From NCBI RefSeq assembly GCF_024171725.1, contig NZ_JAMTCG010000003.1, positions 310,001 through 374,000 of the forward strand: 64,000 nt of DNA, in the 5' to 3' direction. The translations under genes and the position numbers were made by a program. Every line of letters starts with the position of its first letter. Positions within the stretch are counted from its first letter, which is position 1. The stretch comes from Williamsia serinedens (lineage in GTDB: Bacteria; Actinomycetota; Actinomycetes; Mycobacteriales; Mycobacteriaceae). Of the stretch, positions 23,907 through 31,311 are shown piece after piece. The notes beneath the pieces are model-generated. The model was not told where the DNA came from. It searched no databases and was given only the letters and a program-made list of their open reading frames with translations.

Positions 23907-25124
23907 TCAGGAGGCAGCGACGTCCTGCGGGGCATGGTCGACATCGCTCGCGACGTGCCCGTGGATCCAGTCGAGGTGACGGTCGGGCATGGACGGGTCG
24001 GCCAACCGCGCGTCGCGTGCGGCCCGCAGCGGCGAGTCGTCGGGCAGGTGCAGGACGTCGGCGGTGGTGATCGACGCGTACTGGACCTTTCGAGTCCGGT
24101 CGTGACGGAGCGCGAAGTACCGGTCCTGCGCGGTCGTCACGTCCGGCGCGTCGGCGAGGCAGTCGGCCAGCACCACGGCGTCCTCCATCGACTGGTTCGC
24201 GCCTTGCCCGTGATGCGGCACCAGAGCGTGGGCGGAGTCGCCGAGGAGCGACACGCGACCGTAGTTCCAGCGCGCCAGGGGAGGTCGGTGCATCAGCGCC
24301 CACCGCTGCCCCACCGGCGCGGCATCGACCATCTCGCGCAGCGCGGGATGCCAGTCCTCGACGAGCGCGTCGCGATCCTCTGCGGTTCCCTCGACGGTCC
24401 ACGCCTCCGACGGCCACGGCGCCGGTCCCCGGTGGACGAGGAAGAAGTTCTGCTTCCCGGAACCGCTCGGGTAGTGCAGCATGTGGCCGCCTGGGCCCAT
24501 CCAGAACTGGATCGCGTCCGGATCCGGCATCGACGGAATGCGATCCGCGTCGACGACACCACGGAACGCCGAGCATCCGGAGTAGAGCGCGTCGTCGTAG
24601 CCGAGCAGCATCCTGCGCATGATCGACCGCGCGCCGTCGGCGGCCACGACGATGTCGGCGGCTGCCGAGGTGCCGTCGGCGAACGTCAGGACAGCGTCGC
24701 GCCCGTCCTCGACGCTGCCGAGGTCGCAGCCGACGACCGCCTTGCCGAGGTGGATGCACTCGTCCCCGACAGCGCCCGAGAGGATCGACTGCAGGTCCTT
24801 GCGGTGGATCCCGGCGTAGGTCGCGCCGTAGCGCTTCCGATAGCTGTCGCCCCCGTAGTGCCGGCCGATCACTGTTCCCGACCGGACGTCGCGGTAGACG
24901 AGTTGCGGGATGTCCGCCCACACGGCGTCGAGCTGGTCCTTCAGTCCGAAGGGTCCCTCGAGGAAGCGGGTCGCGTTGGCCGAGAGGGCGACCGCCGCAC
25001 CGACTTCCCCGAGCTCGCCGGTCTTCTCGTAGATGTCGCAGGCGATCCCGTGTCGTCGGAGCGCCAGGGCGAGCGTCAACCCACCGATGCCGGCGCCGAC
25101 GACGGCGACGCGGAGGTCATCCAC
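23907..25124 (-). CDS. FAD-dependent aromatic hydroxylase, salicylate-hydroxylase type
   Basis: A 405-residue flavoprotein monooxygenase of the class A type. The FAD-binding GxGxxG (VGAGIGG) lies at 9-15, the DG motif (AADGARS) at 161-167 and the GD motif (LLGDSAHAL) at 294-301. It should use NAD(P)H and O2 to hydroxylate, possibly with decarboxylation, an aromatic acid. It is the last gene behind catB-catA-catC and overlaps an esterase gene by 8 bp. Salicylate to catechol would fit both context and family. 3-Hydroxybenzoate 6-hydroxylase is the main alternative. Confidence 0.8.
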   Translation of the reverse strand: MDDLRVAVVGAGIGGLTLALALRRHGIACDIYEKTGELGEVGAAVALSANATRFLEGPFGLKDQLDAVWADIPQLVYRDVRSGTVIGRHYGGDSYRKRYGATYAGIHRKDLQSILSGAVGDECIHLGKAVVGCDLGSVEDGRDAVLTFADGTSAAADIVVAADGARSIMRRMLLGYDDALYSGCSAFRGVVDADRIPSMPDPDAIQFWMGPGGHMLHYPSGSGKQNFFLVHRGPAPWPSEAWTVEGTAEDRDALVEDWHPALREMVDAAPVGQRWALMHRPPLARWNYGRVSLLGDSAHALVPHHGQGANQSMEDAVVLADCLADAPDVTTAQDRYFALRHDRTRKVQYASITTADVLHLPDDSPLRAARDARLADPSMPDRHLDWIHGHVASDVDHAPQDVAAS

Positions 25125-25872
25125 GACGGCTCCCGACCGGGATCCCCACCGTGGCGGCCTCGACGAACGACGCGGCGAGCGTCTCGGGTGTTGTCAGCTG
25201 GGCCTCGTGACTTCCGGGGGTGTACAGCATCGGGGTGCCCTCAGGGAGCCGTTCGACGAACCGGTCCCACCCGAACTCGCCCGGGGGCAGGGCCATGTCG
25301 TCGTCGGACTTCAGGTACACCGACGGCAGTTCGAGGCGTGCCCAGTCGTCGAGGTCGAGCGAGTCGTCCATCGTGTGGAACGGCTGGCGCTCCAGCAACG
25401 GGTGGACCACCTGCATCACGTCCTCGGAGGCGTCCTGCATGAACGCCGCCGCGAACACCTCGAACGGGAACATCACCGAGTTGTCCCGCGACGCCTGCGC
25501 GGACCCACGGAACATGTCCCCGTAGGCCGGCGGGCACAGGTCGATCAGCGACTCGCCGGTCAGCGGCACGAACGCGCTCCAGTAGACGAGACGCTCGATT
25601 CGGTCCGGGATCCGTTGTGCCGCCCCGGACACCACGAAACCACCCCAGCTGTGACCCAGCAGCACGACGTCGTGCAGATCCCGCTGGGCGATGTAGTCGA
25701 CCAGCGCGGCGACCGAGTGCTCCAGCCGGACGTCCGCGCGGTCGTCCTCGGCGCCGAGGCCGGGCATTGTGGGGGTGTACACGGCGTGGCCCTGCTCGCG
25801 CAGGATCTCGGCGACGGGTCGCCAGGTCCAGCCGCCATGGCACGCGCCGTGGACGAGAACGAATGTGGTCAT
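25117..25872 (-). CDS. Alpha/beta hydrolase, methyl-salicylate-esterase-like
   Basis: A 251-residue hydrolase. FVLVHGACHGGWTW at the start is the oxyanion-hole region typical of plant SABP2/hydroxynitrile-lyase-like esterases. The nucleophile is S75 (GHSWGG), followed by an acid near YLKSDDD and a histidine in TPGSHEAQL. ATG 25872 was chosen for the AAGGA upstream; a GTG at 25887 is in frame. It sits between catC and an FAD hydroxylase and overlaps the latter. Release of a hydroxybenzoate from its methyl ester is a plausible role. Confidence 0.78.
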   Translation of the reverse strand: MTTFVLVHGACHGGWTWRPVAEILREQGHAVYTPTMPGLGAEDDRADVRLEHSVAALVDYIAQRDLHDVVLLGHSWGGFVVSGAAQRIPDRIERLVYWSAFVPLTGESLIDLCPPAYGDMFRGSAQASRDNSVMFPFEVFAAAFMQDASEDVMQVVHPLLERQPFHTMDDSLDLDDWARLELPSVYLKSDDDMALPPGEFGWDRFVERLPEGTPMLYTPGSHEAQLTTPETLAASFVEAATVGIPVGSRRG

Positions 25873-25951
25873 GTCGGTGTCCTTCACCTCGTTGTGCGGA
25901 ACTGTGGTCTTGGGGGAACGGGGAACGGGGAACAGGGACGGGGCGGCGGCG

Positions 25952-26236
25952 TCAGCCGACCGCGATGTCCGAGGGGTGCGTCGCCAGCGGGGTGACGTCG
26001 ATGGTCATGTACGGGAACAGCGGGAGATTCCAGAGGATGTCGTGCAGGCGCTCGTTGTCGGCGACGTCGAAGATGCTCAGGTTCGAGTACTGGCCGACGC
26101 GCCGCCAGATGCTGACCCACTCCCCTGCCCGCTGCAGGTCCTGCGAGTAGGTCTTCTCCCGGGCGAGGGTGTCGGCGCGGACCTCCGGATCCATGTCCGT
26201 GGGCAGCGCGACATCCATCGTGACCGCGAAGAGCAT
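25952..26236 (-). CDS. catC: Muconolactone delta-isomerase
   Basis: A 94-residue enzyme that converts muconolactone to beta-ketoadipate enol-lactone in the catechol branch. The start MLFAVTMDVALP, the REKTYSQDLQRAGEW core and the NLPLFPYMTIDVTPLATHPSD tail are the family pattern, and the length is normal. The ATG overlaps the catA stop (ATGA), so the two are co-translated. Confidence 0.95.
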   Translation of the reverse strand: MLFAVTMDVALPTDMDPEVRADTLAREKTYSQDLQRAGEWVSIWRRVGQYSNLSIFDVADNERLHDILWNLPLFPYMTIDVTPLATHPSDIAVG

Positions 26237-27087
26237 CAGCTCGTCGCCTCGCGGTCGAGGACGAAGTCGTAGGTGACCTGCTGGCCGCCGTCGATGTCCT
26301 GCGGGTCCAGGACGAGTTCCGGCTTCACGGCGCTGGCGACGTCGTCGTCGTTGTGCGGGTCGCCGGGGAAGTAGAGCTGCGTGGTGATCTGCTGACAGCC
26401 CTGCGCGCCGACTTTGAGGTGCAGGTGCGCGGGGCGCCACGGGTGCCAGCCGGCGGCCGAGATCAGCTTGCCGCAGGCGCCGTCCGTCGGGATCTGGTAC
26501 GGCGCGGGCTTCATCGTGTGGATGTGGAAGCGGCCGTCGGCATCTGCGGTGACCGTGCCGCGCAGGTTCCACTCCGGGATCCCCGGCGCGAACTGCGAGT
26601 AGAAGCCGTCGGCGTCGGCGTGCCAGATCTCCAGCGTCGCACCCGAGAGCGGCGTGCCGTCGACGGAACGGACCTGACCCTCGAACAGCAGCGGGGTGCC
26701 CTGCTCACCGTCGCGCGTGGGAAGCCATGCCTCCGAACCCAGTTCGGGCGCCTCCGGAACGTAGTAGGGCCCCTCGATGGTGCCCTTGCTGCCGTCCCGC
26801 GATTCGCTGGCCACCTCCTCGACGACGTGCTCGACCCACACGTCGAGGAACAGCGGCCACTCGCCGTCCTGGCCGACCTGGATCAGCCACGACTTGAGGG
26901 CGTTGTACTCGTCGTAGGTGACCTGGTGGTCGCGGATGGTCGCGTGCACCGCGGACAACACCTCGCGGGCGAGCATGCTCACCCGCTCGGGCGGCGTGTC
27001 GGCGACGACCCGCTTGTCGGTCGCGAACCGTTGCGTGGCGTTGGCGCCGGACGCCGCCGCGGTGGCGACGCTCTCGTCGACGGTCAT
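26236..27087 (-). CDS. catA: Catechol 1,2-dioxygenase
   Basis: A cytoplasmic intradiol dioxygenase of 283 residues that opens catechol to cis,cis-muconate with non-haem Fe(III). An N-terminal helical dimerisation domain precedes the beta-sandwich. The expected iron ligands are visible as Y163 (GFYSQF), Y197 (APYQIP), H221 and H223 (PAHLHLKV). It lies between catB (52-bp gap) and catC (ATGA overlap) in the usual actinobacterial order. Confidence 0.97.
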   Translation of the reverse strand: MTVDESVATAAASGANATQRFATDKRVVADTPPERVSMLAREVLSAVHATIRDHQVTYDEYNALKSWLIQVGQDGEWPLFLDVWVEHVVEEVASESRDGSKGTIEGPYYVPEAPELGSEAWLPTRDGEQGTPLLFEGQVRSVDGTPLSGATLEIWHADADGFYSQFAPGIPEWNLRGTVTADADGRFHIHTMKPAPYQIPTDGACGKLISAAGWHPWRPAHLHLKVGAQGCQQITTQLYFPGDPHNDDDVASAVKPELVLDPQDIDGGQQVTYDFVLDREATS

Positions 27088-27139
27088 GGTGTTCTCCTTC
27101 TTCTCAGGGCTGGTGAGAGTCGTTGTGATGAGGTGGTTC

Positions 27140-28243
27140 TCAGCGGTCTATGCGATAGGCCGCGAGCTTGTCGGGATCGATCTCGACCCCGAGGCCGGGT
27201 CCCGGGGGCACGGCGAGCTCGCCGTCCTGGATCGTCAGCGGCTCGACGAGCAGGTCGTCGGACATGTCGAGGAAGTTCGACAGCTCGCCCGCCCGCCGCG
27301 AGGTCGAGGCGAACGCTGCGCCGAACGCGACGGTGCAGGCCGTCCCGAGCTGTCCGTCGATCTGATTGCCCATCACGACGTCGACGCCGAGGCCCTCGCA
27401 GAGGTGGTGGACGCGCACCGAGCCGGTGAAGCCGGTGCGGGCGGTCTTGATCGACACCGCGGTGGCCGACCCGCCGAGGATCTCCCGGGTCACCTCCGCC
27501 GGCGTGGTGGCCGACTCGTCGGCGACGAACGGGACGCCGAGGCGCTGCACGAGCCAACGCCGGGACACGACGTCGTCGGCGGGACAGAGCTCCTCGGCGA
27601 GGGTGAGGCCCAGATCGGCCATCTCGTCCATCGCGCGGGCGGACTCCGCGGCCGTCCATCCCCGGTTGCCGTCGACGTAGAGCTCGATGCCGTCGCCGAG
27701 GCCGTCCCGCAGCGCGCGGACGACAGCGGTGTCGAGCTCGACCGGCCGGCGCCCGACCTTGACCTTGAACACGGTGATGCCGTGGGTGTCCCGCATGCGG
27801 ATCGCCTCGTCGACCATGGCCTCCGGGGTCTCGAACCCGAGCATGTGGCTGACGCGCATCCGGTCGGTGTGGCCGCCGAGCAGGTCGCCGACGGACAGGT
27901 CGAGGTTGCGTCCCAGCGCATCCCACATCGCCATGTCGACGGCGGACTTCGCGACCGGGTTGCCGACGGTGCGCTCGAGGCGCGCCCGGACGGTCTCCCG
28001 CTCGAGCAGCGTGGTCCCGACGATCTGCTCGGCGAAGAGGTCCTCGATCACCGCGACGACGCCGCGCTGGGTCTCCCCGTAGGTGAACGGACGCGGCGGT
28101 GCGTCCGCGACACCGACCACCCCGTCGTCGGTGTGGACCCGGACCAGCACGTGGTCGGCGGCGTGCACCTCACCGCTGGCGAACCGCAGCGGCTTACGAT
28201 ACGGGATCCGGTACGGGATCGCCTCGACGCGCGTGATCTTCAT
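27140..28243 (-). CDS. catB: Muconate cycloisomerase
   Basis: A 367-residue enolase-superfamily enzyme that lactonises cis,cis-muconate to muconolactone. The N-terminal capping domain precedes the barrel with the base motif KVK (VFKVKVG), metal ligands in YVDGNRGW and LAEELCP, and a second Lys region (ISIKTARTGF). ATG 28243 follows GGAGGACAT and overlaps the stop of the LysR gene (ATGA). Confidence 0.95.
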   Translation of the reverse strand: MKITRVEAIPYRIPYRKPLRFASGEVHAADHVLVRVHTDDGVVGVADAPPRPFTYGETQRGVVAVIEDLFAEQIVGTTLLERETVRARLERTVGNPVAKSAVDMAMWDALGRNLDLSVGDLLGGHTDRMRVSHMLGFETPEAMVDEAIRMRDTHGITVFKVKVGRRPVELDTAVVRALRDGLGDGIELYVDGNRGWTAAESARAMDEMADLGLTLAEELCPADDVVSRRWLVQRLGVPFVADESATTPAEVTREILGGSATAVSIKTARTGFTGSVRVHHLCEGLGVDVVMGNQIDGQLGTACTVAFGAAFASTSRRAGELSNFLDMSDDLLVEPLTIQDGELAVPPGPGLGVEIDPDKLAAYRIDR

Positions 28244-29205
28244 CGGATGTCCTCCAGGGTGTCGGCGGATCCGACGATCCACTCGTCGGGCAGGTCGGCA
28301 GGTGAGGGATCCGACGGCGAGACGGGGACGATGCCCGCGTCGCGGAGCACCGCGAGCAACGATTCGACCTGGGCCGAGCGCCGGTCACGCGACCAGGCGA
28401 CCGCGAGGTCGATGGTCTCGGCACCGTCGAGGTCACGCAGGACGACCCCGTCCAGGGTCAGTCGGCGGACGGACTCCGGGACGATCGCGACCCCGAGGCC
28501 CGCGGCGACGAGGGCGAGCAGTACCGCGGTGCCGGGCGCCTCGTGTGCGCGACGAGGTGCGAAACCCGCTGCCCGACAACTGCGGACGACGGCGTCGTTG
28601 ACCGCAGAGTGCGCGTCGGAGTACAGGACGAAGTCGTCGTGGGCGAGGTCGGCGACGCTCAGCGCCGGCTCGCCGGCGAGGCGGTGGTCGGCGGGCAGGG
28701 CGAGGACGAGCGACTCCGTCTTGAGGATGCGGGTCTCGATGTCGTCGCCGGCCACCGGCGGACGCAGCACGGCGACGTCGAGGTCACCGGAGCGCAGCGC
28801 CTCTACCTGGGCGGGGGTGAGCAGGTCGCCGTGGATCTCGAGCGACAGGGTGGGCAGGCGCGTGCCCGCGGCGCGGGCGATGGCGGGGAGCTGGTCGAAG
28901 GCCGCGGTGCCGGTGAAGCCGATCCGGACGAGGCCCGTCCGGCCGTCGGCGATGCGCCGGACGCCCTCGACGCCGCGCTCGAGTCCGCCGATCATGCGCT
29001 GCGCCTCGGCGCGGAAGAACTCGCCGGCAGGGGTCAGGGTCACGGACCGCGTCGTACGGGAGAACAGGGTGACGCCGAGCTCGTCCTCGAGCTGGCGGAT
29101 CGCCTGCGACAACGCAGGCTGCGCGACGTGCAGCCGCTGGGCGGCGCGGCCGAAGTGACAGGTGTCGGCGACGGCCACGAAGTACCGCAGGTGCCGCAGC
29201 TCCAT
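28240..29205 (-). CDS. catR: LysR-family regulator of the catechol genes
   Basis: A 321-residue LysR-type regulator. The winged helix-turn-helix at 1-65 (HFGRAAQRLHVAQPALSQAIRQLEDELG) is followed by an effector-binding domain that would sense muconate or benzoate. ATG 29205 was chosen for GGAAGGAGG just upstream. Unlike the common divergent layout, it is the first gene of the catRBAC transcript, overlapping catB by ATGA, while benA is the divergent neighbour. It may therefore control both sides from the 29206-29406 region. Confidence 0.88.
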   Translation of the reverse strand: MELRHLRYFVAVADTCHFGRAAQRLHVAQPALSQAIRQLEDELGVTLFSRTTRSVTLTPAGEFFRAEAQRMIGGLERGVEGVRRIADGRTGLVRIGFTGTAAFDQLPAIARAAGTRLPTLSLEIHGDLLTPAQVEALRSGDLDVAVLRPPVAGDDIETRILKTESLVLALPADHRLAGEPALSVADLAHDDFVLYSDAHSAVNDAVVRSCRAAGFAPRRAHEAPGTAVLLALVAAGLGVAIVPESVRRLTLDGVVLRDLDGAETIDLAVAWSRDRRSAQVESLLAVLRDAGIVPVSPSDPSPADLPDEWIVGSADTLEDIR

Positions 29206-29287
29206 CGCCGCCTCCTTCCGCGTCGCGGTGACGCCGTTCACAGTATGGTGCCGACTCTTTGCGCACAAAGACGTAAATACATTGGAT

Positions 29288-29306
29288 TGATCGCTGACAG
29301 TGATCA
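29288..29306. promoter_or_regulatory. Dyad in the catR-benA intergenic region, LysR-type
   Basis: TGATC-N9-GATCA forms a 19-bp interrupted palindrome between the divergent catR and benA genes. Its size and symmetry suit a LysR-type site. A second near-palindrome (CTTTG-CGCA-CAAAG) lies about 25 bases closer to catR. The binding protein is inferred from position only. Confidence 0.4.
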
Positions 29307-29341
29307 GTCGATGCCCTACCCAGGCCTCGGCAAAACCCTGG

Positions 29342-29357
29342 TGTGATCTGGTTCACG
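29342..29357. promoter_or_regulatory. CRP/GlxR-type site upstream of benA
   Basis: TGTGATCTGGTTCACG matches the CRP/GlxR pattern TGTGA-N6-TCACA with one mismatch at the last base. It lies about 50 bases before the benA start, a position that suits cAMP-dependent control of benzoate use. In Corynebacterium glutamicum GlxR acts on many aromatic catabolic genes. Confidence 0.5.
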
Positions 29358-29406
29358 TGCTGTGACCATCGGTGCGGACACCCGATCACCCCGACTGGAG
29401 GCAACG

Positions 29407-30759
29407 ATGACCGCGACGACGGATCACCTGCGCAGCACCCTCGACACCGCGGTGGTCGAGGACCCCGAGGCCGGCCTCTACCGGGCCAATCGCCGGATCT
29501 TCACCGACGAGGAGGTCTTCGAACTCGAGATGCGGCACATCTTCGAGGGCAACTGGATCTACCTCGCCCACGAGAGCCAGGTCGCGAACCCCGGTGACTA
29601 CTTCACCACCTACATGGGGCGGCAGCCCGTCGTCATCACCCGCGACAAGGAGGGGGAGCTGCACTGCCTGATCAACGCGTGCGCCCACCGCGGCGCGATG
29701 ATCTGTCGTCGCAAGACCGACAACCGCTCGACGCTCACCTGCCCGTTCCACGGGTGGACGTTCCGCAACGACGGGACGCTGCTCAAGGTGAAGGACCCTG
29801 AGGGCGCGGGCTATCCCGAGTCGTTCAACTCGGGTGGGTCGCACGACATGACGAAGGTGCCGCAGTTCGGCAGCTACCGCGGCTTCCTGTTCGGCAGCCT
29901 GAACGCCGACGTCGTCACGCTCGCGGAGCACCTCGGTGACACGACGAAGGTCATCGACATGCTCGTCGACCAGTCCCCCGAGGGACTGGAGGTGCTCCGC
30001 GGGTCGTCGACGTACACCTTCGACGGCAACTGGAAGGTGCAGGCGGAGAACGGCGCCGACGGCTACCACGTCACCGCGACGCACTGGAACTACGCGGCCA
30101 CCACCTCACGCCGGAACAACGGCGAGTCGACGAACACGACCAAGGCGCTCGACGCCGGCGGGTGGGGCAAGTCGGGCGGCGGTTACTGGTCGTACCCGAA
30201 CGGCCATCTCTGCCTGTGGACCTGGGCGGCCAACCCGCAGGACCGCCCGCTGTGGGACCAGATGGACGCGCTCAAGGAGCAGTTCGGTGACGCCAAGGGC
30301 GAGTTCATGGTCAAGGGTTCTCGCAACCTGTGCCTCTACCCGAACGTCTACCTGATGGACCAGTTCAGCACGCAGATCCGGCATTTCCGCCCGATCGCGC
30401 CGGACAAGACCGAGGTCACCATCTACTGCATCGCGCCCAAGGGCGAGAGCGCGCAGGCCCGGTCGCACCGGATCCGCCAATACGAGGATTTCTTCAACGC
30501 GTCGGGCATGGCCACACCCGACGACCTCGAGGAGTTCCGCTCCTGCCAGTTGACGTTCCAGGCGTCGACCGCCCCGTGGAACGACATGAGCCGCGGCGCC
30601 GAACACTGGCTCACCGGACCCGATCCGGTCGCCGAGGCCCTCGACATGCCCGGCGTCATCTCCGCCGGCGTCAAGAACGAGGACGAGGGACTGTTCACCG
30701 TCCAGCACGGGTACTGGCGGTCGACGCTGCTGGCCGCCGTCGAGAACGAGGAGAAGTGA
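29407..30759 (+). CDS. benA: Benzoate 1,2-dioxygenase large subunit
   Basis: The 450-residue alpha subunit of the ring-hydroxylating oxygenase that turns benzoate into the cis-1,2-dihydrodiol carboxylate. The Rieske [2Fe-2S] ligands are C92, H94, C112 and H115. Mononuclear iron ligands H221 and H226 are seen in GADGYHVTATHW. ATG 29407 follows CTGGAGG. benB begins one base after its stop. The gene is divergent from catR. Confidence 0.97.
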   Translation: MTATTDHLRSTLDTAVVEDPEAGLYRANRRIFTDEEVFELEMRHIFEGNWIYLAHESQVANPGDYFTTYMGRQPVVITRDKEGELHCLINACAHRGAMICRRKTDNRSTLTCPFHGWTFRNDGTLLKVKDPEGAGYPESFNSGGSHDMTKVPQFGSYRGFLFGSLNADVVTLAEHLGDTTKVIDMLVDQSPEGLEVLRGSSTYTFDGNWKVQAENGADGYHVTATHWNYAATTSRRNNGESTNTTKALDAGGWGKSGGGYWSYPNGHLCLWTWAANPQDRPLWDQMDALKEQFGDAKGEFMVKGSRNLCLYPNVYLMDQFSTQIRHFRPIAPDKTEVTIYCIAPKGESAQARSHRIRQYEDFFNASGMATPDDLEEFRSCQLTFQASTAPWNDMSRGAEHWLTGPDPVAEALDMPGVISAGVKNEDEGLFTVQHGYWRSTLLAAVENEEK

Positions 30760-30760
30760 C

Positions 30761-31294
30761 GTGACCACCACCGAACCCCGGCCCGCAGCAACCGAGACCC
30801 GCATGCCGATCACCCAGAACGCCATCGAGCAGTTCCTCTACCGCGAGGCCCGCTACCTCGACGACCGTGAGTTCGAGAAGTGGCTCTCCTGCTACGCCGA
30901 CGACGTCGAGTACTGGATGCCGAGTTGGGGCGACGACGACCGGCTGACCGAGGACCCGCAGACCGACATCTCCCTCATCTACTACCCGAACAAGGGTGGG
31001 CTCGAGGACCGGGTGTTCCGCATCCGCACCGAACGATCCAGTGCCACCTCCATCCCCGAACCGCGGACGAGCCACAACATCAGCAACGTCGAGGTTATCG
31101 AGCGGCGCGGCGACATCGTCGACGTCCGATTCAACTGGCACACCATGTATTTCCGGTACAAGACGATCGACCCGTACTACGGCACGTCGTTCTACACCAT
31201 CGACTTCTCCGGCGAGTCCCCCCTGATCCGCCGCAAGACCGTGGTGCTCAAGAACGACTACATCCACCACGTCGTCGACGTGTACCACTTCTGA
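30761..31294 (+). CDS. benB: Benzoate 1,2-dioxygenase small subunit
   Basis: The 177-residue beta subunit, which shapes the oxygenase hexamer. AIEQFLYREARYLDDREFEKWLSCYADD and SHNISNVEV are the usual motifs. GTG 30761 has GAGGAGAAG at the right distance, while an internal ATG at 30803 is less well placed. It lies between benA and the fused reductase-dehydrogenase gene. Confidence 0.95.
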   Translation: MTTTEPRPAATETRMPITQNAIEQFLYREARYLDDREFEKWLSCYADDVEYWMPSWGDDDRLTEDPQTDISLIYYPNKGGLEDRVFRIRTERSSATSIPEPRTSHNISNVEVIERRGDIVDVRFNWHTMYFRYKTIDPYYGTSFYTIDFSGESPLIRRKTVVLKNDYIHHVVDVYHF

Positions 31295-31311
31295 ATCCCA
31301 GGGAGGCGGCC

